Shown in pieces: positions 1 to 11,200 of a stretch of 64,000 nt of DNA. How positions within the stretch are numbered: position 1 is the first letter of the stretch; each line of letters starts with the position of its first letter. The DNA lies in NCBI GenBank assembly GCA_019095985.1, contig CM032665.1, positions 36,065,556 through 36,129,555 on the forward strand, given 5' to 3'. Below the pieces are notes generated by a model, which was not told where the DNA came from, did not search any database, and saw nothing but the letters and a program-made list of their open reading frames with translations. Source of the stretch: Streblospio benedicti. Lineage: Eukaryota; Annelida; Polychaeta; Spionida; Spionidae. The translations under genes and the position numbers were made by a program.

Positions 1-251
1 CCTCTATAGTAAGACCACTTGATCGAGGCCAGCCCCCGGGTGGTCTTAATGAGAGGTTCTACTGCAGCGTGCATTGTGTAAGTACGTCAAATAGTGTACA
101 ATAGGCTCATTTTACAATCAGCGTATAATTCGTGTTTCTGGGTTATATTAGCTGGGGATGTTGTCAGGACGTGGCCAGGTGCTAACAGTCAGGACCGGGT
201 TGGATGCTGTCAGAATGGGGACGGACTTTGCTAGGACGGTGCTGGTGTGTG

Positions 252-283
<32 letters not shown>

Positions 284-1199
284 TGCGCGCGTGTTGGGGG
301 GGGGGGGAGATTGTTGTTGTAAGGACAGGTGGTGGCGGTATCAGAATGGCGGGTGGCATTGTTACCATAGTGGTGGATGGGATAAGAGAAGATGGCGCTT
401 ACAACAGTGGCTGTGGCATAGGTGTTGGTGTTGGAGTGGGGGTGTCAGGACAGCACAGATGTTACAGACCCGTGCCATAGATTCAATATTTGTTGTTGAC
501 TAATGGGGAATTCAGTGCCCGATCAAGATTTTGTGGACACCCAGCTGTGATTTGATGTGGGGCCCTTTGACATATTCATTACTGTTGTGAGAAATTCTAA
601 TATAGGTTGGGGCCCTTGATGCCCCATTTCATTCGAAGATTTATTATATGCAACCCTGTGGGTTACGCCATCTTTCATTCTTTCATGTTCATCTTATTAT
701 TATAGTTCTGCTAATATTTTTATATTGTTTATCNNNNNNNNNNNNNNNNNNNNNNNNNNNNNNNNNNNNNNNNNNNNNNNNNNNNNNNNNNNNNNNNNNN
801 NNNNNNNNNNNNNNNNNNNNNNNNNNNNNNNNNATGCGTACATTAGACTCTTCAATCAAGACCACATCTGTAAAGAGAGCACCTGTATAGTAAGACGATT
901 TCTTACAGTCCCAAACCCTCATAAAATTGCAAAAATCCATGAAGAGAGTACCTCTATAGTAAGACCACTTGATCGAGGCCAGCCCCCCGGGTGGTCTTAA
1001 TGAGAAGGTTCTACTGCAGCGTGCATTGTGTGTAAGTACGTCAAATAGTGTACAATAGGCTCATTTTACAATCAGCGTATAATTCGTGTTTTTCTGGGTT
1101 GTATTAGCTGGGGATGTTGTCAGGACGTGGCCAGGTGCTAACAGTCCAGGACCGGGTTGGATGCTGTCAGAATGGGGACGGACTTTGCTAGGACGGGTG

Positions 1200-1258
<59 letters not shown>

Positions 1259-1757
1259 CGTGCGTGTTGGGTGGCGTGCGTGTTGCGTGCGTGCGTGCGT
1301 GCGTGGTGCGTGCGCGCGTGTTGGGGGGGGGGGGAGATTGTTGTTGTAAGGACAGGTGGTGGCGGTATCAGAATGGCGGGTGGCATTGTTACCATAGTGG
1401 TGGATGGGATAAGAGAAGATGGCGCTTACAACAGTGGCTGTGGCATAGGTGTTGGTGTTGGAGTGGGGGTGTCAGGACAGCACAGATGTTACAGACCCGT
1501 GCCATAGATTCAATATTTGTTGTTGACTAATGGGGAATTCAGTGCCCGATCAAGATTTTGTGGACACCCAGCTGTGATTTGATGTGGGGCCCTTTGACAT
1601 ATTCATTACTGTTGTGAGAAATTCTAATATAGGTTGGGGCCCTTGATGCCCCATTTCATTCGAAGATATATTATATGCAACCCTGTGGGTTACGCCATCT
1701 TTCATTCTTTCATGTTCATCTTATTATAGTTCTGCTAATATTTTTTATATTGTTTAT
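1..1757. repeat. Two near-identical ~0.75-0.8 kb copies flanking a 100-N gap
   Basis: Positions 1-733 and 951-1757 match almost base for base. They differ mainly in the length of a GT/GC-rich microsatellite (about 243-292 in copy 1, about 1200-1330 in copy 2) and in small indels. A run of exactly 100 N (734-833) follows copy 1, and 834-950 is a spacer. Both copies start with a motif shared with pogo-like terminal fragments elsewhere (CCTCTATAGTAAGACCAC, later GTGGTCTTAATGAGA). The ORFs that cross the microsatellite are low-complexity Cys/Val/Arg strings and not credible genes. An uncollapsed allele or duplicated contig end beside a scaffold gap explains this best; a true tandem duplication is possible. 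Confidence 0.85.
734..833. other. Assembly gap of 100 N
   Basis: Exactly 100 N characters, the customary placeholder for a gap of unknown size. It lies between two near-identical copies of the same sequence. Confidence 0.99.
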
Positions 1758-1978
1758 CATTTTGATTTGACACATTGGTAGCCTCTTTCTGCCAATGGTG
1801 TACACTTTCATTTCAATAGTTCACATTTTTTATACTCTTCCTTTTATGCAATAGTTCTATATTTTCTTTTAACAATACCTACATGACTATAGTTTGCAAA
1901 CCATAATCACATCTTTCATAATTGTACTTGTTTTTTATTCATATTGTGTTGTATATAAGATTAGTTGTACTGTTGTAA

Positions 1979-2267
1979 GGGAACGATCATAAATAATAAT
2001 ACCGGGGGGGGTTGGGGTCCAAAAAGGTGTGTGTGGGGGGGGGGGGTGTCCAACTTTTCTGATTCCTTTTGGGGGTGTCACTGACCTTTTTTTATCACGC
2101 TACGGTATATTTTTTCAAATGTTTTCTTTTAGCAATGTCATGACTATAAAAAGGACTTTTTCTTTAGCGGATGGGGGGAGGGGGTCACTCAACTTTTGAA
2201 AATGTTGATGGGGGGGTCAGTTAACTTTTTCTTTGCAGCCCCCGGCATCGTTATTTATGATCGTTCC
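1979..2267. mobile_element. PIF/Harbinger-like MITE, TAA target duplication
   Basis: The 289-bp element begins GGGAACGATCATAAATAATA and ends with its near-perfect inverse. TAA stands on both sides (1976-1978 and 2268-2270). The interior is G-rich with repeated GGGGGGTGTC and AACTTTT motifs and has no ORF. The same family occurs at 25145-25469. A 3-bp TWA duplication with GG-starting ends is characteristic of the PIF/Harbinger superfamily; the family assignment is inference. Confidence 0.8.
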
Positions 2268-2395
2268 TAAAGAATCTAAATTTGCAATTTGTTTGATTTT
2301 AGACGACACAGATGGTCTCATTGTTGGTTTTTATACTTCTTATTCTGTGTGTTTGGAGACAATTAATTTCAGGTAATTTTTTATTAATATCTATT

Positions 2396-2427
2396 CCAAC
2401 ATTTCGACACTTAAGTGTCCCCCTCAG
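2396..2427 (-). ncRNA. Degraded hammerhead-ribozyme-like motif (Penelope-like element relic)
   Basis: Read on the minus strand: CTGAGGG, a perfect 7-bp stem (GACACTT/AAGTGTC), then GAAA, followed by GTTGGAATA. The order CTGANGA, stem II, GAAA is the hammerhead core, here with the conserved GA of CTGANGA changed to GG. Hammerheads followed by a GTTGGAATA-type sequence are known from Penelope-like retroelements; that link rests on recollection of the motif. The altered core suggests an inactive remnant. Confidence 0.35.
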
Positions 2428-2915
2428 GGAATATGTAACAGTTTATAAAAAGTAATGATCAGGAAATAGCCTAAAAACAATGACTAAACATTAAAAAATA
2501 CAATGTTAAGAATAAAATGCAGGTTAATTGGTTCTAAGATGTCTAAAAGTGTTGTCTGATAACATTTAGTTACTAATAATAAATAGCTATACATTGTATC
2601 TATTTGTCAAAGGTGAGATCTAATTTAATATATGATTGCACATAGTGATGACTAGATTACTGATATGGCTTACAAGAACCAGTTTATATTTTACATAATG
2701 CATACATAAAATTGGAAATGAGAATATTAATTTATTATATTTGGGAGCACTCTGATTTCATAATGTTAAAGGCAGTATTTATATTATTCTATGGTATTAA
2801 TCTAGTCCTATTGTGACAGCTATTCTAGCTACCGCCCACTGATGGAATTCAGTTTATGTTCAATTTTGGTTCTGCAAACCAAAATTCAACTATTTGTCTA
2901 CTTAAGGTGTCTCTG

Positions 2916-2986
2916 AAGTATCCTGTGGGTTGTATGTTGAATTTTGGTTCCAAACCAAAATTCAACATACAACTCGCAGGATACTT
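2916..2986. repeat. Near-perfect 71-bp hairpin
   Basis: Two arms of about 34 nt (starting AAGTATCCTG and ending CAGGATACTT) are complementary with only a couple of mismatches and almost no loop. Each arm carries TTGAATTTTGGTT. A third partial copy of the arm motif sits at about 2859-2890. It is probably the core of a small foldback element. Confidence 0.75.
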
Positions 2987-3849
2987 GCCAATCCCCGTTG
3001 AGTCTGGAGAGGCTCGGGCAGCGATGCGGATCACGGAACATTTTGACTCTGATGTTCATTCGCCATAAGAAATTTTGGTGTACACCTCTGGAAGGTCACT
3101 GCATTGGGGAGGCTAGCAGACCTTTCCTCCCAATAAATTATCTGATTGAGGCCAGTACGTGAACCATAAATACACCCGAAACAAGCTACTATGGCATGTA
3201 TGCAGCATACTATGCAACTCTATATGTTAGTACGGGGCTCACCCTGTCTGTGCTAGGATATAGCCATGGGCTGACCCCTCCTGCTTTCAGTGGACTTAAA
3301 GTATGGCTGTGTGGACTAATGACCAGCAGATATGAAACCTTTGGGTGAGCAGCAGCCCTCACTGCTCTGCTCAGAACTGTACAACCGTACTGGGAAGAGA
3401 GAGCTCAGATGACCCTGCCTGCACCTTGGCAAGACATGAAACAGACCGCTGAAGGGAACGACCCTGTTTTGCACCTCATGAATATTTTGCAAAAGAAAGT
3501 TCAAAACTGCCACCTCCCTACCCAGTTCTAGCTGTTGAACTTGGAGAGAGGATGATAACTGAACGTAACTTTGAATACTGCGCCCACCAGAATTTTTCAT
3601 TTCAACCTACAGGATGTCCACTGGACAGTCAGTCAACTGTACAAGATGAGTACATGCCTCAGCTTCACCAGGACAATCACTCTAGTAATGGATGTCTCGG
3701 GGATGTTATTAAATTATAACTTATAATGCCGGTGTGCTAAATGTGGATTGTGATCAGTCTTATACTGTTACCGAGCGTGGGTTGGAGCTGGTGCTGGCAC
3801 ATAAGTGTAGATTTTTGATTAGCCTTGTGGAGCTTGACCACCTGTCTAA

Positions 3850-4015
3850 CTTGACAAGTGAGTGATAAGCACATCTGCGCTACGGTAGCAATGTGCTGTA
3901 TGCTCCCCGGGGAGTTGAGAAGGATATAGTGTGACAAGGATGCCAATGACCTGGTGTAAATATGTAAAGTCGCTAGAGCATGATAACAGTGAATTGCGAC
4001 TGTAAATAACCACAT
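3850..4015 (+). repeat. SINE family A, 3' tail copy
   Basis: This stretch shares GTGATAAGCACATCTGCGCT, GTGCTGTATGCTCCCC, GTGTGACAAGGATGCCA and GAATTGCGACT with the copy at 41640-41835. That copy is linked through its 5' part to the tRNA-related head at 17262-17400. It is therefore read as a 5'-truncated copy of one tRNA-derived SINE. Confidence 0.65.
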
Positions 4016-5268
4016 TTACACATTTACATGATGGCTTTTTTATTTTACTTTTTCTCCCAAAGGCTGCAGAATACTGAAATACATTATCACGGGTAAACAT
4101 ATCACTTGTTAATTTTTGTGATCGTAATGATGTGATAATCTCTTGGTACAGAACATTGTATCCAGTGTTCATTTTATATTTGACTCTAGTCATTCTGTCG
4201 CATGGCAGACTCACATCTTTACTTAGTAACAGATTTTACATACATTTATCCACTATATATATTTATATATATTATTTTTATATTTCACATCTTTTAATGT
4301 ATGGAATTTTAATATTCTGAAATAAATTATGTTATGTTATAAAGACTGGAATAAATACCATCGATCAATATTGAATATGGATAAACACAGAGTTATGGAG
4401 ATACATCTATCCACTTAACTTGTGATAATAAAATTTGTTTAAACTTTCGTAACACTGGATAAAATAAAATAAAACATAAAGCTTTCAATTGTAATGCCAA
4501 CTGTTTGTGTCATATCACACAGTCAGTATGTACGGTCATAGTAAACAAGGTCACAGCTGTGGTTAAAAGCTTTATACTTGCTTTTATTTTCTCCAGTTTA
4601 AAGTTTAAACAAATAATATAATCATGGATAAACATATTGAAGAATATCATTAAGCCGGTCTTAATGAAAAATCCAATAACTGCAAACACAAAAAACTAGA
4701 TCAAAAGTGCTCAGAGAGCACAGCATCAGTAGAATAAAGTTGATTCATGGGCCAATAAAGATGTTTACTTTGCAATCAAAGGATTAAAGCAGAAAAAGTC
4801 TTACTTGATATGTGATTAATCCTACATCTATGTTCTTGGCATTGGATTGCAGTTTTTTTCTAAATATGGCTCTTGTCGATGAGTCGACATTAATATAGTG
4901 ATGCTGTGCTCTTTGAGCACTTTTAATCTAATATAACCATTATTTTAATTTGATGGTTAGGTTTCAAACGGTATTGAAACTATAGCGGAGACAAACATAC
5001 ATACAAAGGAAAGAAACACAAGGCTTTCACTTCAGGTGCTGAAGCGACGCAATAATTCACGCTTCTGAATTTACACATTAATATCCATGTGTTTCTATAT
5101 GAGTAGTAATGACTGATGAAAATGAAATAAAACCATTGATAGATTACTATTGAATACTGTAAAAGCATTCAATTTCGGGTATTCATTTGCTTGCAAATGT
5201 CACAAAACTTTGAATATATGGATTGTAACTACTGTGAAAACCCCATTTTAATATCACACAAACTGTTG

Positions 5269-8200
5269 CTACAAAAGATCATCACTATCATACAAAGTCA
5301 AGAAAGCTTCCATATTGTTCATAATTTCTTTATAATCATCCTCTTCAAGTCCACTGTCCAGATATTTGTGACACCTCCTGATATTGATTTTCTTAGCTTC
5401 AGACATGATGCTGTTCACATGATGGCACACCTCACTGGTTGATTGCAGCGAGGTCATCACAGGCACCGCTTCAACACCTACAAATATAACATATTTTCCA
5501 GCTGAAGAAATATAAAAAGATGAGAGCGGTGATCAGAAAACAAGGGGAGAAATAGTATCAAGAAACCTATATAGCTCATCTACTAGGACGAGAATCATGT
5601 GGCTGCAATCTGCCCTAGTACCAGCACCATAAAACTAAACAATGATTTTACCCTTCCTGCACTTTTCAACGTTACCCCAGTGTCAAAAATGATGAACATT
5701 GTTTATGACATATTTAAAAATCATGTGTAAAAATGCTGCACAGCTATCTTTTGTAAATTTTTGTTTTATTTGTATGTGGTTGTCTCAGCAAATAAAATCT
5801 ATCTATCTATAAAATATGGCCGTGGAACGATATATTTTTACTATAGGTTTGGATAGGAAACTTTATTATTTATCTGTCCGATCTTTATGAAACTTTCACA
5901 GATATTAGGACAGGTTTCTAGAGTCTAGACGCATACCAGCAGATATTCTATTCTCTCCATAACCTGACAACAGCAATATCAATAGTTAATAGTCAACCCG
6001 TTTGTATGACAAATACTTCAAATAATCAAGCTTCATTGTGTCAAGGGGAATAATATTTGTACTGACTGTGTCACAGAATTAAAGGGACATGAACAGCAAC
6101 CACCTCCTCAGACAATTTCACTTAATTATTTTATTTTTCTATATTCTTAACATGTTGCACCTAATAACTTCCAATTTTACAATCATAAACACACGTTTGA
6201 TAGAAATATATAAATAAATTAAAAGAGAGAGAAAAACGAGCGGATTGACATTGGAAGGTTCCGTACTAATAACAGGACTGTAGCCTTTATCACTCATGCG
6301 CCACAAGCCGAAATTTGCACGTACGCACTGTTTATTAAGGCTGAGAGAATAATAATATTGACATCTCCAATGTTTGGGGACAAAATAAGTTCCCAGAGTT
6401 AAAAAAGGTTTAATTACAAAGAAATGGAATTATACAAATAGCTGAAAATGTATGTATTCAACTGATATAGCAAGTACCGTTTACATGACATAAATTTATC
6501 ATATACCATGGAAGTCACCTGTGCATGTCTCTTTAAAATTCAGTTAAAGAGGCATCACTACCCTAAAAGTGATAGGCTCCAAGCTTCCAATGAGTTATCC
6601 TGAAACTGTTTGATAAACTGGCGCCACATTATAAAACAAAGATGGACGTAAGCTTATTCCAGTTTCCTGTACTTCAAGATTTTGTTTCATTCATGGTTTC
6701 AAAATGTACCGAATATTCAAAACTTAAGTCAAAATCTACGTAAATTGAACAAACATTACATCTCTACTCTAGTATCGTATCTGAAAACTATTTTCAGTAG
6801 GATTCACTCAACAAGGCAAGTGTTACCTGAATTTGGGGGTCGCAATTGATCACCAAGTTTTCCAGCAGGATTAACATGCGGCTTAAATATGGATGGGAAT
6901 GGAGCTTCTACTTTGACAGTTGAGTGAAGAAAACACAGTGAACTGAAAAGGATGATTTATTCAGTATAATGTTTGATAATTAGTTAATTTATAAACTACT
7001 GAGCATGTAAAGATACCCAAACAATTCAACTTTACTTACTTCAATGATGATTTTGTCATCTCTTTTAAGTAAATTTGCATCAACTCTTCATGTGTTGTGC
7101 ATGCATCTAACACACCAGGAAGACTAACATTTGTCAATCTAGAAGAAAATGAACCGCTATAAATACATCAAACCATATGGTGGGCTGTGCGTAAGCTAGT
7201 TTGTGGAATTAGTTCGGTCAATGTATGCCAATTGAGATGGCTAGGTCATGTTGAGCACAGCTCTGGCTGGATAAGTGAAGTAAGAAAATTTGTAATAAGA
7301 AGAGAAAGGCAAGGGAAGACCAAAACAGACTTAGGACCCAACAAGCTATTATTGCAACAACTGATGCCCTAGTATTAGACTATACTAGATTTTAGTTAAA
7401 GCATAAAATAACCACCTACGACAATGACGGGGACACTCACGATTTGGTTGGCAGGCTGGCCCCTCCGCTCCACACCACGGACTGCCCAAACGGCTGCTGT
7501 TTGGATGCACACATCATTGTGAGTGGTTGCCATGGTAAGTCGTCGCCATTTTTCAACAACGTCTCCACAACAGAACTGTTCTCAGTCGTCAAAAACGGTA
7601 ACGATGTATGAAGCGCCAACATCTAAAATAGTGAAATTATTGCACATCATAGTTATCATCATATATGACTGAGTAATGTTTATATCAAAGATCAAATATC
7701 GGGGTTCAAACATTCTAAATCATTATCTAAATCTGGCGATATTTGGCCCGTTTTAAGGATGAACGATTACGTGCATTATAATGTGCATTTTTAATGAGCT
7801 ATAGAGGTCATAGTTCAAATCTGAATGTTCAAATGTGATGTCATGGTGTACGACTTGCATATTTGAACAGTTTCCAGTGTATCATTAATCTAATCATATA
7901 AAACATAATAAACATGATTGATAAAAAGCAAAGCAAATCACACTAATTGATTGATTCATTAGTTGACTACGTAGGCCAAGCCCAGTGGAAATAAAACATT
8001 CTTAACACATTTGCGAATTGCCCTTTACTAAACTAAAAAGTAATACCATTGACCATGATACGTTCACCAACTGAATGAGAGTTGAAGAGTGTATGAATAT
8101 GTCAAGGTCTTGGTCACCCACCTTTCTTCCAGCAAAAGTCATTGATTGTAGCATATCCAGCATGCTAGTGGGTCTGCTGTGTAAACGGTACGGTGCACTC

Positions 8201-11200
8201 ATGCAGTCTATACTGGCTGCTAGTATCCCACTTGTATGGTATTGAAGCTCAGGCTAAAATTTAAAAGTTGACGTTAAGAGGACGAATTACGTTATTTTAG
8301 GCTTTTACTAAATGGCCAAATTTAGAGTACATTATTTGTAATTTTAGTTTTAGTAACTAAAAAAAGACCACCTCTCTAGTGAGACCACCTCTATAATAAG
8401 ACCATTTTTTAGGGTCCCAGCCCTTCAAAAAACTACCAAAATTAACCTCTGTATAAAGACCACCTCTCTATTGCAACCACCTAACACTGGTCCCATAGGT
8501 GGTCCTAATAGAGAGGTTCTACTGTATGTATCACATACCACTGATTACCTTGTACTGCAAGTGAGGAAAAGTTGTCGGCGTCCCTGAACTTTTCCACGGT
8601 GTTGAAGAGAGAGACAAAGGCAGTACCGCAGTGCTGCCGCCAATCAACTTGTCATATGACAGAACGGTGTTGAGCAGACGGTGGACGTCGTCACGGATCA
8701 GCTACAAACAAATCATTCAACAGAAATCACTACAGACACACCTTCAAGTCTCCTTATGTATCATAATGTACTCCAAAACTTAATGAAAATGTAAATACAT
8801 GCAGTAAAAATTCAGGAACTTGAATCATGGAGAAATATCCAGATAACAACATTTATGTAACCTATGGCGTTTATGTAACAGAAGTTACAAATGTAAAACT
8901 ATTTATTCTAGATTTCATAATCTGTCTTTTAAATCTAGAGTGCTTTAAATTCATATTTTCACTATCTTCAGTCCATAATTATTTTCCATTGTAACTTCAA
9001 AAGTTGATTAATGAACTAGAATAATGAACCAGATGCCCGCGCCATCACTTCCACATGTGTGAGCAGCTCGTCACGTATGCTATTCAGTAGTCATATTATA
9101 TTTGAATTTTGTTAGTGCGGTGTTAAGCTTTTACCTACTTGCCAAAACACCTGTTTGAAATGTAAGAAAAAGAATTTGTATATATAAGAAACTTTTATGA
9201 GGATACAACCATAGAATAATGTAAGTGACGAACTGCTAACGCATGTTGAAGTGCTGGCGCGGGCATCTACAAAAAATCTGAAAATTTGTAAATGGTTCTA
9301 GTAGATGCGGTCACCAGAGTCTCAACATATGTCAGAGTCATGTCACACATGCATTTTAGTGATGTGACAGAGACTCTGACGTATGTCTAGACTCTAGCTT
9401 GAAAACAGACATTGCTTACATTGTGCGTGTGGTGAGCTGGGGAGACGGCGAGTGAGAAGATGGCCTTGCTGCCGTAGTCGTCTGTGAGGTCGTCGAGCGC
9501 GGCAGCCGCCACCCCACCAAACCCGTCGTAGCTGTCCACCAGCAGCTGAAACCCCTAAACACACAACATGGGTGCCGTGTAGTGCAAACAACTCACCTAG
9601 CTTGCAAACCATAGCTAATGTGATCCCCCCACGCAAAGGATCCACTGGATGCTCATGCAACAACACTACGTGGCCTCCCTCTGCTGTAATCATCATCAAT
9701 TAGTGCAGAGTATTCAGCTAGAACTAGAGCCAGAACATGGTGCCAGCATGTGCAGTGTGGCTAATAACCACATGCTGCATATGTATTGCATACATATCAC
9801 ATTTTTCTATGTGAAAACCTTGATATTTGTATTACAAAAGAAAATAGTCTTTCAAAGATTAAAAAAAAACTACGTTTTTATTGATATTACTCATTAATTG
9901 TATTAACCCATGCACTACTGAAGTGTCTACCAGTTTTGAGTCTCGGTCCTAAACGACAAGGGCAGCCAATGTCAGATTAATGCATATCGCATGTATAATG
10001 TTTTACCTGTAAGTGATCACATTCCTCAGCAAAAAAGTGTAAGCGATCCTCGATATCGGCGTAAGAGTCTGGGTGCTTGTAAACATCCTGCCCATAACAG
10101 AACACATCAAAGGGCTGGTCACTGTCTCTGCAATAATTGAAATAGTTCTTTATTAAATTCATTAAGTTTGGTATACTACATTCAGTATCTCTACACGTGA
10201 TATGTGTGGGAGTAATCACATAACAATGAAATTTATCAAACATCAATGTATCATGAATTCTATGTGAATTAACCTACCTTTGATACTGACTAGTCAAATG
10301 TATGCTGCGAGGATGCAGATGAACTCTGAGGAAGTCTGACCACACGGTGACCTTGTCGTCCAGATCATACACCTTCTTCCTGTAAACATCTGCTGCTGTG
10401 TGAATTGGCTGGTCAACATTGAGAGGAGCAGCTGGAAGAAGATACACAAAAAATGGCAATGCAAGTAATTAGGTTCAGTTATGTAGATTTGGGGATATTT
10501 GTCAAACATTGCATACATGATACATATATATTATATTTGTGAACAGCTGCGGGTATCCTCGTTTCTGGGGTAGGCAGCAGGCGGCTGTGTCTCACACCAG
10601 CTCTCCACACATCTCTATCTAGCGGGTCTGTATTAATTTTCAAATCTGGTTTGATACATTTCAACCATTTAACATTTTTGCTCTGTACCCAACGACTAGG
10701 GATCTTCATGTCCATGACCGAATTGATGCAAGAAGATTTTTTGGATGTCAGAATAGGGAGCAGCTTCTTGAACTTTCCCCAGGCAGTACTGCATCTGGTG
10801 GTAATGCTAAGTTTGCATCCTCCTTCTGAGTATAGCATATCTCCGAGATAGCAGAAGCCAAGATCTACATAAAGCATGGGCCCATCCACATCTACCTGGG
10901 TAACTGGTCTACCATCTATGAGACGAGCTTCACCCTGACATCTTGGACATGCACAGTTTGTGTTAGCCATGAGCCTCCCAGTAATACCACTGCATTGCTT
11001 TTGCACCCAAAGCTTGCACTGTGAACAGGAGATGGCGGCAACACCTACACCACAGCGACGCACTGGAACTTGGCGGAGTCCTTGAGAACATCAAGTCCAA
11101 CACCACACACCAATATCTTTGTCTTCTTCACGTTGACTCTAAGGTCTTTGTGTTTCATGTTTTCCTTCCAGCCTTTCAGCTCAGCAATGCACTCATCCTG

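Larger units (their letters stand above)
2268..5268. other. Intergenic region left of MSTO1, no gene seen
   Basis: AT-rich sequence with no credible coding region. It contains a hammerhead-like relic (2396-2427), a perfect hairpin (2916-2986) and the tail of a tRNA-related SINE (about 3850-4015). The right end should hold the MSTO1 3' untranslated region. On the minus strand ATTAAA-like signals occur near 5245-5250 and 4922-4927, but the true cleavage site cannot be chosen. The ORFs at 2849-3162 come from the hairpin arms; the one at 3316-3600 has no recognisable domain. Confidence 0.5.

Noticed and set aside
204-1530. Cys/Val/Arg-rich ORFs over the GT/GC repeat
   Set aside because: Microsatellite translation, duplicated with the surrounding copy.
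2849-3162. Overlapping ORFs with NFGS.PKFN repeats
   Set aside because: They translate the arms of the hairpin at 2916-2986; the repeated peptide reflects the inverted repeat.
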